Below are positions 46,801 to 57,775 of a DNA stretch of 64,000 nucleotides, in pieces. Positions within the stretch are counted from its first letter, which is position 1. Every line of letters starts with the position of its first letter. The position numbers and the translations under genes are program-made. The DNA lies in the NCBI RefSeq assembly GCF_032062135.1, contig NC_092861.1:136111070-136175069 (forward strand). The letters are read 5' to 3'. A model generated the notes under the pieces. That model was not told the DNA's origin and made no database searches. It saw only the letters and a list, made by a program, of their open reading frames with translations. The stretch comes from Pyxicephalus adspersus. Taxonomy: Eukaryota; Chordata; Amphibia; Anura; Pyxicephalidae.

Positions 46801-48351
46801 CACGCCCTGTGGGTATTTACCCGTGCAGGTAAGTAGAAAACTTTGGCCATTTTGTGAAGGTTATATTAGTCTGCATTTTTCTCATTTTTCCCAGTGCTAA
46901 GCTTACTTTTCTTTCAGGTGGAGGGGCGGGATGCAGATAAATCTATTAATATCTTGGTAGAGCTGCTAATAATTAAACACATCATGGTTGCCACCTATTA
47001 GAATTTTTTGTCTATAAAGCAGCATAAAGGCGAGTTTCACATGGTTAAAAGAATACAAAATTATAGTATACCTAATTCCAATTACCAAGAATAAATTAAT
47101 CCTTTAACTCTAACTTCCATGACAAATGTAAGGCTCAATTTTTCATCAGGCCCATCCTCACCCATTTGTAAACAGCCTCCCCCCCCAAAAAAAAAAGAAT
47201 AAAAAAACCTAAACATGGTCTCATCATAAAAGTAAGTAATAAAACTTTCCCGGGGACTCATTCCATCTCTAACTTTATCCCTAATTTAACACTAAGCCAA
47301 CTTCCTTACAAATAAGCCTCCCCCCCAACACTGAATCTTTGCTCCAACTTTTAAAAGCAGTGAATGTGACATGCACCAAATATTCACAAACTATTCAAAA
47401 TTAATGGGCTGACAACACAATTTTATCATCAATGCCTGACCTAATGTGCACTGATGCGTTACCAGTACACACAAAAATGAACAGGTATGAATGGGCCCTC
47501 TGTTTTCCATCAACCTAAAACTTAACTCATGACCCATTTGTTTTCTTATATTTTTGCCATTAAAAGCATCCAATGCTAAAAGTTAAAAGTTTCGGTGCTA
47601 AAATACAAAACACTGTGGTCATGGGGCTGAAATGAAATGATTCTGTTGCTCCTCAAATTTAATTCATCAATACACAGAAGTTGAGAGTAAGTCATTGTAT
47701 AATTGAGAAAATAAGAAGTAATTCATCATAAACATAACCACATAATAGGTTAGTTTGATAAAATAAAAAAACAATGTAATAAAGCATCCATAGAAATTAA
47801 CTTGGCTTTCACACAAACAGCACCTACAACACATTGGGACTTATTTATTTAAGCACTCCAAGACTGGAGAAGATAAACTATCATAGGTGAACCTGGATGA
47901 TCCAAAAAATAATTTCTCTGTAATAGGAAATATGAAATCCATGGCAGGATTGCTGGATCACCCAGTTTCCTCCATGACAGTCTTGGAGAGCTTTAATAAA
48001 TCAGGCCCATTGTTTTCTCTAAAGGAAAAATAAACTGCAATGGAATACTAACAAAGGTTCAAATCTTCTATACTCCATATAGTTTTGGATAATGTCCTAT
48101 TTTAAAACAGGCTAGGTTGCAAAAACAAAGAACTGATGGAAATATTTCAGTGTGTATACAGTAAATGAATTAAGATATCTGTGACCTGTCAGATGTGTTA
48201 ATGTTTAACATCATGTTCCTCTATTGTCAGTGTGTTGTGCACCTGTGTATGTACTGCTAACACAACATGGGTGGTGTGTCTCTTCCCTTTCTGTAGGCAC
48301 TCCATGTTTCGTTCTGCGGTCCAAAGGTTCCCAACCATCTACTTTGCTCCA
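34827..48351 (+). CDS. STPG4: STPG4-like sperm-tail PG-rich repeat protein (5' part, 3' exons not in window)
   Basis: Exons 34827-34877 (tentative), 38203-38274, 43378-43629, 46764-46828 and 48297-48351 splice in frame to 165 codons. Diagnostic parts are FTERDAWWLYSL, ETPHPGAYDLRDFLQEAKLN, SYSFKGTGRKKP, a degenerate DPCQYNL unit and FRSAVQRFPTIYF. These match the layout of human STPG4 (C2orf61, about 250 residues) as I know it. The family carries short Pro-Gly-rich repeats. Mammalian STPG4 is gonad-expressed and has been reported as a maternal factor in zygotic demethylation; no enzymatic motif is visible. The last PG repeats (about 80 residues) were not found before 64,000. It sits 3.2 kb downstream of CALM2 on the same strand, as in mammals. 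Confidence 0.85.
36054..36386 (-). mobile_element. tRNA-derived SINE, near full length
   Basis: Read on the minus strand it ends in an (ATA)n tail at 36054-36075. From the plus side the order is ATTATTATTA, 'cagtatttatatagc', 'caaagggcctcacaatc', 'ccatagttatatgccattac', then TGTGGGAGGAAACCGGGG, GGAGGAAACCCACGCAAAC and CAAACTCCATGCAGATAG. The GGAGGAAACC core is a widely shared segment in fish and amphibian SINEs. The tRNA-like head would lie near 36330-36386. The tail matches the L2 LINE at 59640-60355. Confidence 0.75.
36941..37277. mobile_element. MITE-like element with TACACACTT inverted ends
   Basis: The left end is TAAAGCCGCATACACACTTG, and the right end reads TAAGCTACGTACACACTTCC on the other strand. 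The interior (CGATCCTTTTCAATGAC, CATGAATGAGC, GACGATTGACGACG) reappears in reverse at 55488-55740 (GTCATTGGAAAGGATC). It is non-coding and GC-richer than its flanks; the superfamily is undetermined. Confidence 0.7.
38203..38274 (+). CDS. STPG4: STPG4 exon 2
   Basis: The acceptor is GTCTACAG and the donor is GTAAGT. It encodes 24 codons beginning DQDVDRQKKKHFTERDAWW. The 'F-x-R-(D/E)-x-WW' motif corresponds to FEREGWW of human STPG4, just before the first PG repeat. It is phase 0 at both ends. Confidence 0.85.
40151..40537. mobile_element. hAT-like MITE
   Basis: The left end is CAGAGGGGTGTCATACTCAA and the right end is GAGTTTGACACCCCTG. These are inverted copies of CAGGGGTGTCAAACTC, the terminal repeat of a well-known hAT (Charlie-type) group, followed by the usual AAATACACAGTGGGCCAAAA. 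There is no transposase frame. The interior contains two related copies of 'ctacaattccctgcat...ccaatgcggggcc', about 110 bp apart. An 8-bp target duplication is not clear. Confidence 0.75.
40965..41444. mobile_element. fold-back element with about 190-bp inverted arms
   Basis: The left arm runs from CATATTGATATC (40969) through CAACCTACTGAGTTTAAAG, AATCAATGGCCTAATTAT and TCTTAATCCTTTCAAAAA. The right arm mirrors this, ending GATATCAATATG (41433-41444). Arms are diverged but continuous over roughly 190 bp with a short central spacer near 41160-41260. No coding capacity was seen. It has MITE/Foldback character of unknown superfamily. Confidence 0.8.
43137..43268 (+). repeat. L2-type LINE 3' end
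   Basis: Words ATTTGTATCTGTCATTTAC, AATCCCTATGTAATGTGCAG and GTGTAATATGTTGGCTC, then a (TAATAA)-like tail, match the 3' end at 60218-60355 in order. Confidence 0.7.
43378..43629 (+). CDS. STPG4: STPG4 exon 3 (first PG-rich repeats)
   Basis: The acceptor is TTACAAG and the donor is GTAACA. The 84 codons, phase 0 at both ends, contain ETPHPGAY, the Tyr-Ser-Phe strand SYSFKGTGRKKP, then LPGSGDVLLPGCYKFTEF and TYSFRNTPRS. The alternation of P-G-x-Y turns and 'YSF+' strands is the STPG signature. This is the largest and most conserved exon seen. Confidence 0.92.
44161..44400 (-). repeat. L2-type LINE fragment
   Basis: It starts with (ATT)n at 44163-44191 (the LINE tail), then AGAGGACCCTGCCCCGAAGA and GCTTACAATCTAG. 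Reverse complemented it aligns with 60095-60255, including GTAAGCTCTTC.GGGCAGGG and the last codons of the reverse-transcriptase frame (CTCCTACTTTCTGCTCATTT). Confidence 0.75.
44899..45240 (+). mobile_element. TTAA-family MITE-like element
   Basis: It opens CTTAAAGTGGACCGATGATC and contains TGCACAATCTCACGTATGTG, AGTGTGTGATTGGGAGACGTC and AACAAGATGGTGGCATGG, which parallel words in the 12610-12945 copy. The right end is not a clean inverted repeat; another repeat's TAAAGTGGAACTAAACC start abuts it at 45231. Confidence 0.5.
45869..46140 (+). mobile_element. tRNA-derived SINE, diverged
   Basis: It begins ACGGTGGATCAATGGCTGG (a degraded tRNA-like box A region) and has a degraded box B 'cagatttgaatc'. 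It ends GTAAAGCACTGCATAATATG, TCAGCACTGATATATA and ATAATAAATT. A (TA)n microsatellite at 46104-46129 has grown inside its tail. Confidence 0.65.
46764..46828 (+). CDS. STPG4: STPG4 exon 4
   Basis: The acceptor is TTTGCAG and the donor is GTAAGT. The 65 nt encode DLNTDPCQYNLSSRPVGIYP plus Cys and two bases of Arg. DPCQYNL stands where human STPG4 has SPGQYNV, so the PG turn has lost its glycine. It ends in phase 2, which fits exon 5. Confidence 0.85.
46829..48296 (+). other. STPG4: STPG4 intron 4
   Basis: This is a 1.5-kb intron. It holds one palindromic MITE copy at 47836-48008. No other feature was seen. Confidence 0.75.
47836..48008. mobile_element. palindromic MITE copy
   Basis: It starts GGGACTTATTTATTTAAGC and ends GGAGAGCTTTAATAAATCAG-GCCC. 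The arms share CCAAGACTGGAGAAGATA and the complementary CATGACAGTCTTGG. ATT flanks both ends, a possible 3-bp target duplication. Confidence 0.65.
48297..48351 (+). CDS. STPG4: STPG4 exon 5
   Basis: The acceptor is TTTCTGTAG and the donor is GTAAGT. It completes Arg and encodes HSMFRSAVQRFPTIYFAP, matching the 'FRS.VQRFPT.YF.P' stretch of human STPG4. It ends in phase 0. The next exon should open with an E-G-P-G-P-G-H-Y-like PG repeat, which I could not find in the window. Confidence 0.88.
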
Positions 48352-50129
48352 GTAAGTATAATCAGAGATTGGATTTTGTAGCTGTTTATCAGCAGTGAGC
48401 AAGTAAAGACCTTGTTCAGGCATGGATTATCAATATGGCACGTCTGCACTTTCCAATTGATCTGCTGCACTCGATATTATCAAAGAGAATTATTGTAGAC
48501 TGCTAATACAGTACTTAGTGCTTTTTATAAAACTAAATTCACTGTTTCCATTCCTAATGTAGCCCTGAATACTCTACTGACTGTTATTATTGCTCGTTGT
48601 CTTTATAAAAGTTTTGTCAAGTTCTCAGATGTAAGTTGGTATACTTTTTCCAAGATTCCAGATTTGTTTCATTTGACAGGTATAACATATTTACCAACTA
48701 GGTCTGAGGAGGGCAGGATACCTGTTCTGCAACCTGATATTCTTTCACATTGGACTTTTGCATGCACAAACTGTGGACAAATGGTAAGCAGGAACTCTCA
48801 GGTTCTTTGCCGGACTGCAATGCATTTTTAGGCTCCTTAGAGGCCTTGAAAAAAACGTGGTTCTGACATGTAAAATACTGACCATTGCAATGATTAACTT
48901 TGTGTTCCAATCTGTTGGTACTTAAAAATAAATAATAGACTCATTATCCAAAACCAAGCACAGAAGTTGGGAGGGTCATCAAGGCACCAGGGTTTAGAGG
49001 TTTTTTACTTCTTGACAACACATGCAGATTTTCCCGCTGGGTGTCTGAAGGTGATTGCTTTTGTTTTTCTACACAGCTACAGTTGGTGAGTGAAAAGTTG
49101 AATAAAAAGACTATTATAGGTTATTATACTGAATATATATATATTCAGTATTAAGAATAAAACACATATATAATATGCATATCTGACAAGGGAACCACCT
49201 GCAATAATAGCAAACGCTGCAGGGCTTCTAGTAGAGGCGAGATGGTTGCACTAGCAACAGTATTATGTTATCCGCATTTGTCATTAGACAATAGGTAACC
49301 ACTGTTAAAAAAAAAAAATCACCCCAGGTGATGGCTTGCTTTGCAGAATGTGGCAAGTTACCTGCTTGATTAGCTTCTGAATGGTACTTACTGGCTGTCA
49401 ATCAAGTGCCAGAATAACAAACTGTCTTCTACAACTCTTCATATTCCTTTAAGACACAATGAATTGCTTTAAAATATTTGTTACTTGGGGTGGATTTTGA
49501 CTTCACGTAGACTTTATGGGAAAGTAAAGCAGATCAGGTGCAAACAAAAGTTGTGAGCCTTTATATGCATCTCAACACTTTGTCTTTCCAAGTCTGGTAA
49601 TCAATTAAAAATTAAACAATAACTACCAAGTATACACCTGTAGATCTCATAGTTCCTATACAATAATAGACTCAATAGTAAAACACTTTCTGTGCACTGT
49701 TAAGCCCATTCATGTCTACTGCTTGGAGATTATGTGAATAATGCATTGAAATTTTAGATTTGTTTGCCTTGCGCGGTTTAGGTTACGTCCTCTTGGAACC
49801 GGCAGCATGTATCCATGGTTTCCATTTCCACAACCTGTTGTTTGTAAACCTGGTGAGGATTAGACTTTTGTACTCCGATTATCACCTGTCCAGCTTACTC
49901 ACCTATTTTGGAATATCATGTCCTGATATATCATATAAGAGCAAAGCTACAAAAAGCATACTATATTATTAAATCATTATGCCACCTGATGTGAAATAAA
50001 GAAAAAAGAGAAGCATAATACAATTTAAATCAGCATGCCCTTTGCACTGCACTGTTCATTACAACAACTACAAAAAGATTGTGCCATCGTTAGTACATTG
50101 CTTACATCAGTCAAACTTTTTATCATAGA

Positions 50130-50882
50130 GAGACCCTTAAAGTAACTTTTAGGGTTAGAAAGCCCCTATACACAATTACCAAATCTAAAACTCACAGTAT
50201 ATTAGCATTAAACAATACATTAAAGTATATATAAACAAAGGAATATGGTATACATAATTGACATCTAGGGATCTACTAAACATTCTCTGGTGGAAAATCA
50301 ATTACTGCCATTGAAACTCAAGAACCTGGATAATTTCCCACCAGGAAAAGTTTCAGGTAATGTCAGATCCACTGTTTAAAAAAATCCTCTAGTTTTCCTG
50401 CCAAAATATTATTTTGGTAAAACTAAACAAAAAACTACAACTAATAATAATGGCTGGAAAATACATTAAACACGGTTTGCTAAGTTTCTTTACAGGGGAA
50501 GTGACAACCTACTAGGATGGTTAATGGAAACGTGCCCTTAAACTGAAGGACAGTGGAGTGCTCCTTTATGTTAGTGATCAGGGTAGTTTGCGCTTCCATT
50601 GGTAATAAGTGAAAAAGTGGCACCACACATTGGTAGACAGTAGAGTAGGACCATCTTAGATTATGATCAGTGGGATAAGGATCTCCTTATTTTAGTGCTG
50701 GTCCCATACTACCAGTGGAAAGAATGCTGCTAACATTGGTGATCAGTGGGAAGAAAGAGTTCTTTATAGATATCTTAAAAGATCATTGGTGTCATTAGCT
50801 ACTTATCTAAGAATCACAAATTGCTAATTTCTTAGGAAAACCACTAGGATCCTTGGGAATCCTGATTAAGAACAGCTGTCCT
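50130..50882 (+). repeat. diverged repeat 'A' with expanded interior
   Basis: The left part has CCCTTAAAGTAACTTTTAGGG and AACTCACAGTATATTAGCAT. The right part has AAAGATCATTGGTGTCATTAG and CACAAATTGCTAATTTC, with a decayed end 'gaatcctgattaagaacagctgtcc'. Between them are several diverged 'GGTGATCAGTGGGA-AGAATG' units. Similar units are at 61770-62075. Confidence 0.5.
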
Positions 50883-51390
50883 ATATGTTTTACAGTGTTT
50901 ATAGAGAACAGCCACTTATAACATTTCCTGGGTCAATGACCCTGTTACCATCATACACATATTCTGGGAACAACTTTAGAAAGGAGCAGATTACCCTAGC
51001 AGTGTGTTTGGATGAAAAAAGATCACACGGAGGAAGGCCACAGAAAGTAAGAGTGAAATCAAACCGTACAGATAGCATCCGTTGTAGGAAGTAGTAGAAC
51101 TGCAGTTCTGCAAGGCGATAGTACTAATCACTATAATCACTAGGACATGGTATTGCTATGTGCCTTGTCCTATAATAAAACCAAATATAGCAAAAAGTGG
51201 AGGCATTCCCCTATCAACCAAAATGTGTTTCCGTTGATAGTTAAAGAATGGAAACATCTGATTGGCTTCTAGGTATTCCTTTGCAGCATTCTTGTCAGCA
51301 TCAGCATATATACATTTTGAAACACTTTATTGCATATTCAGTGTTGTCGGTGACATTTGTGTAGTCATTTCCAAACAAGTAGAAGTCATT

Positions 51391-51607
51391 GGGGAAGCAT
51401 AGTTGGCTCAGTGGATAGCACACTCATTTTTGCAGTGCTAGGTCCCAGGTTCAGTTCCCAAAAACATGCAGTTAGGTTGTTTGACTTCCCCTTAGGAGTT
51501 AATGACATATGACTGTGGTAGGGACATTACATTATGACTATTGTCTCTGTAAAGCTCTGTGTAATATGTCAGCACTATATAATTACAAGTAACTAATAAA
51601 TAATAAG
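51391..51607 (+). mobile_element. tRNA-derived SINE with readable A and B boxes
   Basis: TTGGCTCAGTGG at 51403-51414 fits the tRNA/pol III box A, and GGTTCAGTTCC at 51448-51458 fits box B (GGTTCGANTCC). The body then has AAAAACATGCAGTTAGGTTG, ATGACATATGACTGTGG and GTAAAGCTCTGTGTAATATG, and the tail AACTAATAAATAATAAG. The tail matches that of the L2 LINE at 59640-60355, a likely source of reverse transcriptase. Confidence 0.8.
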
Positions 51608-52103
51608 TCATCTTTCACTCCTCTGAAATTACAATGTTAATGTTATGGGTTACTGCATTTTGCATGTCATCATTAATTTCTGCACTGCCTTAGTGAGGTA
51701 ATATTAATGTGAAATCTAAAAACAGTTCACAGAGATTACACTGATCGGAAGCTTTTGGGTGGTGCACTGATAACATAAATTATAGGTGCAACACCCGAAT
51801 CAGGGAATGGCCCTTAGTAAACTTTTCCTGTCACTGGCAATCTCTGTATATAGACTAGAAATACTAGCTCAGTGGTTAACAGCAATGGAAAACCCAGCTA
51901 GATAAGTTCTGCCTTCTATTTGTCCTCGTTGCTAATGTCACAATGACAGAAAGCAATGGAGAATCCATAATTTGGGAATGGAAGAAGTGAAGGTATATTC
52001 TCCAATGGGGACACATGTTCCAATGTCAACTCCCAAGGGCACTTCATATCACTTTCATAATTTATCATTCAGGCATTATTAAAGTAAACATATTAGACAT
52101 TTT

Positions 52104-52300
52104 AGGCCTCATTTACTAGACCTCTCCAAGACTGGAGTAGATAGGCTATCACGGGAGAACCTGGGTGATCCAGCAAACTTGGAATAGATCTGATCCAGGA
52201 ATACAACATTGGCCAACTAATAGCAAATTATTTTTAGGAAATCCATTGCAGGTTTGCTGGATCATCCAGGTTCTCCCATGATAGTCTCCAGTCTTGGCCC
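52104..52300. mobile_element. palindromic MITE copy
   Basis: It begins AGGCCTCATTTACTAGACC and CTCCAAGACTGGAGTAG, and ends GATAGTCTCCAGTCTTGGCCC. The arms share GAGAACCTGGGTGATCCAGC and its complement. Confidence 0.7.
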
Positions 52301-53479
52301 ATAATGTCTAATATATGTCCCTAACTGTGGGTCTAGCTCTGAATAATGTCTGAATGCTGAATTATGAAAGTGATGAGAATTCTCATGATAGTCTATCTAT
52401 AAAATGGCCAGTTGTTTTTTGAAGTCTTTCTAGGTATGAAGGACTTTTTCCAAAGTCCCCTCCAAAAGTTTCAATTAAATTCCAGGGGAGATATCACAGG
52501 AAACATCAGGAAAGAGGTTGTTAGGAATAGGATATATGTTGCATACATATTATGGGAAAGACAGTTTTCTAACAGGGCATATACTCTGGGTCTGTAGAGT
52601 ATGTCTTAGGGTTTATTAGAACTGGTGGCACCTACATTCCAAAGGCTGTAATAGTGGTAAATATATCACCAGGCTATGCTTGACTTTTGTAACACACAAT
52701 TACAAATCAAGTTTTCAGACCCCATTATCTCAATAAGCTTTCACTTGATATTTCTTTTCACTTTCCCAAAATAGTTATACATATGATATGATAAAAAAGT
52801 GGCTATAAAACTAAAACATTTGCTGTGACCCATCATCCAGTATAATGAGTTTCCACCGCTAATATGTTCATGTACAATTTCCAGAAACTTGTAAGTTGCA
52901 ACAATTGATGTTCTTCATTCAAGTAGAAACACAAATCTCTCTTAGAATATTGCTTTTCTTCCAGAAGAACATTTCTTTAAACCTTTCAGCAACAAAGATC
53001 CCTGTATCCCCTTGTGTAATATATTTCAAATTGATTTCAAGTGTTTCTGTTCCTATCAGTTTGGAGGGGAAGGATTTTGCTGTAGTACTTGAGACCATCA
53101 GCATTGCTATAGAATTTATATGCATTTAAAGAGATCTAAACTAATTTCTGGGCTCCCTGGGAAATATGAAATAGCTTCCAAATAAGATAGAAAAAAAAGA
53201 AACAGCCAGCTAATATAATGTGAGAAGGAAATGTACAGATATGGCAACACAGGTTCATTGTCATTTAAAATAATTGATGTTATGGGGCCATTCAATGTTG
53301 GATGGTCTAAATAAGGATCCTGAAATTTTTATAATGGGGAACAAAAAAGTAACAGGCATGCAGAGACAGGGAATAATGTCTATAGAAATAAAAAATAAAG
53401 AATCATGCAGAACATTGGCTTTCATTGGCTTAATTTTCACTTGATAATGATCTGTTGAATATCAAGTTTGGTGACAAAA

Positions 53480-53900
53480 TTAAAGTGGAACGACACCTAA
53501 ACACAAAGAAAAGTCACCAGGTGGTCAAGATTTTTGGCAAGAGAGACATGTCTCTTTTACCCAAAAAAAATTTTTTTATTGTAGGCTTAGATAATTGTGG
53601 CTTTTTGTTTTTTGCCTACACTGCAAGACTCTATACATGGCACTGCTGTGAATGGGCCAAGAACAATGTAACTCCTGAACACTTGCAGAAGTTACATCAT
53701 CAGTGGCTGTCCAATGGTCAAAGAGGATTGCCATGGACCTGGATGAGTTGCCTGCGAAGATGGCAGCTTTACGGAAGCAGAGATGACAGGTACCTGGACC
53801 TGTCATCACTACAAGGTACCTACAAAAAGGTAAATGTGTTGCATGTTTGCTGTGCATTCCTGAAAATTATGGCAAATGCTCATCCACACCAATGAAAATT
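53480..53900 (+). repeat. interspersed GC-richer repeat, class unknown
   Basis: It starts TTAAAGTGGAACGACACC and contains CCTGGACCTGTCATCAC and ATTATGGCAAATGCTC, shared with 17640-17875. The 146-codon plus frame (53455-53895) and the 93-codon minus frame through it are repeat frames without a recognisable domain. Confidence 0.5.
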
Positions 53901-54050
53901 TAGTGGCAGCCCATCTACAATTTATTATTGGGATTCGCAAGGGGCATATGAGTGACATCATGATGCCAGAACCCTGCGCACTCTCAGACCTGTCCAGAGA
54001 CACAACCCGTCCACTGCCCTGAGCCTGCGATGTATACAGGAGAAATGGTC

Positions 54051-54190
54051 TGTGGCTCTGGTCCGTGCATCCCCCAAGCGGGGTCCTTCTCTGATCCCGC
54101 TGGGGGGTGCACAGGCCAGAGCCATGGCCCACTAGGATCTGGGGTTTGGGACCCCTGGTGTATAGTGTGCCCCTGCACAAGGGCACACTA
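54051..54190. repeat. GC-rich hairpin-forming repeat
   Basis: Arms TGGCTCTGGTCCGTGCATCC and CAGGCCAGAGCCA (54051-54125) form a long imperfect hairpin. A second one, TAGTGTGCCC (54163-54172) with GGGCACACTA (54181-54190), is a perfect 10-bp stem with an 8-nt loop. The overlapping frames on both strands are artefacts of this composition. Confidence 0.6.
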
Positions 54191-55122
54191 CCATCCCTCT
54201 TGGGTCACCAAGTCAGTTTTGCACAGTGACCCACTGTTGGCTATGTCTGCAACAGGTGTTCATTGTGTAATTTTTCAAGATCTGTTCGATAATCCAGTGT
54301 AAAGTATTGCTTTTGTGCCAAAGTGTTCTGTAATAATAAATGATCACTTACTTTTGTGCAGGGTCTTATATGTGTACTTTCTGTAGTTTTTATCTGCCAG
54401 CCTGTATTGGTTGACCTGTTGGATCCTTCCTACAGGCCATGTGTAACACATTGATTATGTCACTGACAGTTTTAACTTGGGTTTGCAAAGGCATTTGGTG
54501 CACATACACAAATAAAAAAAAGATAAGAATAAGTTTTTTTATTAGTAGTTTTATTGATGCAGCTTGTTATTCAATCCCTTGTAATAGGTAAGGTGAATAG
54601 TTCAATAATAGTTACAAATATGTGCTTATTGGAAATTTATTATACTTACATATATAAGACCTAATACTGTGGTTAAATATAAAAATAAAAAGTTTTTTCA
54701 TTATATACTTTTATTGTGAGGTTTATGGAAGATTCTAAAGCACCATAATGATTTTTGTCAGCACTTAAACAACAGTTGAAGTCATGCACTTGTAGCCTTG
54801 TACACAACACGCAGAGAAATATTTTAGGCAATCACAAGTCCACATAGCTAACATGGTACAGAGAGGAAAGAGGTAAGACGAGTCACATAACCTATTATTT
54901 AGCTAAGCCCTGACTTAGTGGGATACACTGTTCAGTATTATTTAAATTAAACCATCACATGCTGCAGGGGATAGCACAGTCGGATGCCTGCCAAACCAAC
55001 AGGATTAATTGTTTTATTTAACATCAACGGGTTATATTGTTCCTTACAGAGATGTCCTGAATCCCCTGAACAATTTTAAAGGAATATTTACCTTTTAGTT
55101 AGTGTAAAACCTTTATTACACT

Positions 55123-55160
55123 GTTATTTTTGTTTTTATACCTTGCTCTTAAATATCTTT

Positions 55161-55212
<52 letters not shown>

Positions 55213-55214
55213 TT

Positions 55215-55274
<60 letters not shown>

Positions 55275-55276
55275 TT

Positions 55277-55312
<36 letters not shown>

Positions 55313-55350
55313 TTTCTTTCTTTCTTTCTTTTTCTTTCTTTCTTTCTTTT

Positions 55351-55386
<36 letters not shown>

Positions 55387-55485
55387 TTTCTTTCTTTCTC
55401 TCTTTCTTTCTGTCTTTCTGCAGTTATTTTTGTTTTTATACCTTGCTCTTAAATATCTTTCTTTCTTTCTCTCTCTCTCTCTCTC
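55123..55485. repeat. (TTTC)n microsatellite flanked by a 300-bp-offset duplication
   Basis: TTTC/CTTT units run from about 55158 to 55420 with interruptions (extra T, CTCT, CTGT), then a second run and (CT)n reach 55485. The sequence starting GTTATTTTTGTTTTTATACC and ending TTAAATATCTTT appears at 55123-55160 and again at 55423-55460, exactly 300 bp apart. The 206-codon all-Phe/Leu/Ser frame is a microsatellite artefact. Confidence 0.92.
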
Positions 55486-55487
55486 AA

Positions 55488-55740
55488 TAAGGCTATGTAC
55501 ACATGTGCAGTGGTTCTTGTCCGCTAATCAGACAAAACTCTTGTGTGTGTACAGTGCTTGTCATCCATTGTCGACCAACGGGCTATGGACAGCGAACGAT
55601 CTTAATGAAAATGAAGGGAAGAGAGTCCGTTGTCCCCTTCCCCTCTCCATAGGGCAGACCGGTGTACAGCTCTCGCTCATGCATCGTGTAGTCATTTGTC
55701 ATTGGAAAGGATCTTATTGCACTTGTGTACCTAAGCCTAA
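55488..55740. mobile_element. MITE-like element, TACACA inverted ends
   Basis: The left end is TAAGGCTATGTACACATGTG, and the right end reads TAGGCTTAGGTACACAAGTG on the other strand. The interior GTCATTGGAAAGGATC and TCATGCATCGTG pair with reverse words of the 36941-37277 element. It begins directly after the microsatellite. Confidence 0.7.
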
Positions 55741-57428
55741 GAATGGTTAATATCTTGTAGTTTGATTAGGGGGACTTCCCTTCGTTCCCTGCCCTGTGAG
55801 TGATTGAGTTTTTTCTAAAATTTATCTCTTATACAATTGTCCCTTCAACAGGTATCCTCATTGGAATATTTACTCTCATTTTGTATTTTGGCAAAAATCT
55901 TTCCTACATTTTCTATTTTGGGGGCAATGATCACCAGAACCTGGTGATCCAGTATTCACCCCAAAGATGTAATATGGCAAAATGGCACCCAAAGGAAGGA
56001 AGCAGCTTTGCTCCCCCTTCTCCCACCACCAACACATCTTTGATTGAATATCATAATTTATCTAGTTTCACATACTTTATTAGAAGTGCACACCTTGTGA
56101 AATGACAGGTAGGTGCATAGCTTTGACCCATAGTGCTGTTTGCTTCAGACATATGAATCTTGTAGCTGAGTCTTCTAGACACGATTTGGCCCTAAATCCC
56201 ATCAATGGGGACATAAAAAAACAATGAAAATTTGGCAAACGAAAAAAAAAACATTATCTGGCGATGAAAAATTATTTGTTACTGAAAACACATAAGCATG
56301 GACAGTCCTCCACCCTTCGAATGTTTGGTGAATGCTAAATTCATTGCTTTATAAACAGACCTCTTAGAAGGTCTGTCAGCAATATAACCCTGAAAAGGGT
56401 TCTGCCCCCTCTAGTCAAAAGTTTTAGTTCTAAATATTTGTAGGAAAAGAAAAAACAAGTTTCAATGCATTCCAGAGCCATCAAAAATATTTTTGCAGCA
56501 ATCCACTTGTACAAAAACAATAAAGAAATTCATACAGATATAAATGCCCCTTTCACACCATGAACAGACCGCTGGCTGGAGTGAAGTATAAAGACCTGGC
56601 TATTCTGTGTGGCAGGGTTTTATGAATGACAAATTCCATGGCAAATAAACATTTCCATATTTGTACTACAACTGTAAATGTAGCTGCCTGTCTGGAGTTT
56701 TATTTTACTGCTGCCATACTGCATCAGATGTGGATGCATAAATTAATTTCCAAGTTGGAATTTGCAGGTGTTGCAGTGAAATTTACTAGGATATATGTTC
56801 ATGTAGAATATAACAGGAGGACAGATTGCAATGATAAGTTATAAATGATCTGGAGACGTGTGCATGCGTCAGTATCTCTACATAGCAGCAGACTCTGTTG
56901 TATGTGGGTGCAGGATGCATCCAATTCATTATCTGCTCCTTAAATAATAACACGTTTGAACTTGCTGACATGCTGAATGCCATATCACACTGCTCCGCTC
57001 TCTTAGTTGTTTAGTGTTTGCTGGGATTTTTGCCTCTTGAATTGTTGCTGGGCAACAGGAAAAGAACTTGTGTGTAGTGTCTAGCACTGTGCATATGGAA
57101 GGCCTGTGCCGGTTTCATGCTGTACTGTGCATACATCAAAGCCAATTGTATAAACAAGAAATGTGAGGTGGAACCAGGAAAAATGGGGTGGACAGGCAAG
57201 GGTACAAAAGGAAGACTATGACAAATCACCGAGCCTCAGGGCAAGTGTTGGGGAATAAATAAAGAGCTTTGTCACTTTGAACCTTTAATAGTAACACCGT
57301 CACAATTGTGTGTCAGCCCATTGCTGCCATTGCATTTTATTGGCACTGGAGATTGACGATTAGAGAACAATAGTAAAGCTATCTACAAACATCAGGTGCA
57401 AATAGTGTGTCTTGGGCAAAAATATGAA

Positions 57429-57620
57429 GTGTACATTGGCCCCCCGACATCATTCATCAATCCATCATGGTGGATGAACGGCTAATTGGAAACGACTGCT
57501 GTTCACTCCTATGGAGGAGAGCACAGTGGGTGCCGTTTACGTCTTCCTTCCTCCTCCCCTTTTCATTGGACAGAATGGCGCTGTGTGTACAGAACTTGTT
57601 TGTTTGTCCCTGGAAACGAC
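57429..57620. repeat. possible relative of the TACACA-ended MITE
   Basis: It starts GTGTACATTGGCCCCCCGAC and contains CATCATGGTGGATGAACGG and CCTTTTCATTGGACAG. It ends GTGTGTACAGAACTTG. The similarity to 36941-37277 is partial. Three overlapping plus-strand frames here (57467-57836) give no recognisable protein. Confidence 0.35.
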
Positions 57621-57775
57621 CTCCATCAAACATTCCTACAAAGCTATAGAATCTGGATCAGGTCCAAGCCTTTATTCTACAACTGTCATTACCCAGAGCA
57701 AATAGATGTGACTGGGGGCTATTGGCTAGGCAGTAACATAAAACTGTTTCTAAAGCTGTTTCTAAAGGGTTCCCT

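Noticed and set aside
53455..53895. 146-codon plus-strand frame
   Set aside because: It runs through an interspersed repeat also seen at 17640-17875, with no domain.
55130..55750. 206-codon plus-strand frame rich in FLSFFLS
   Set aside because: It is a translation of the TTTC microsatellite, not a membrane protein.
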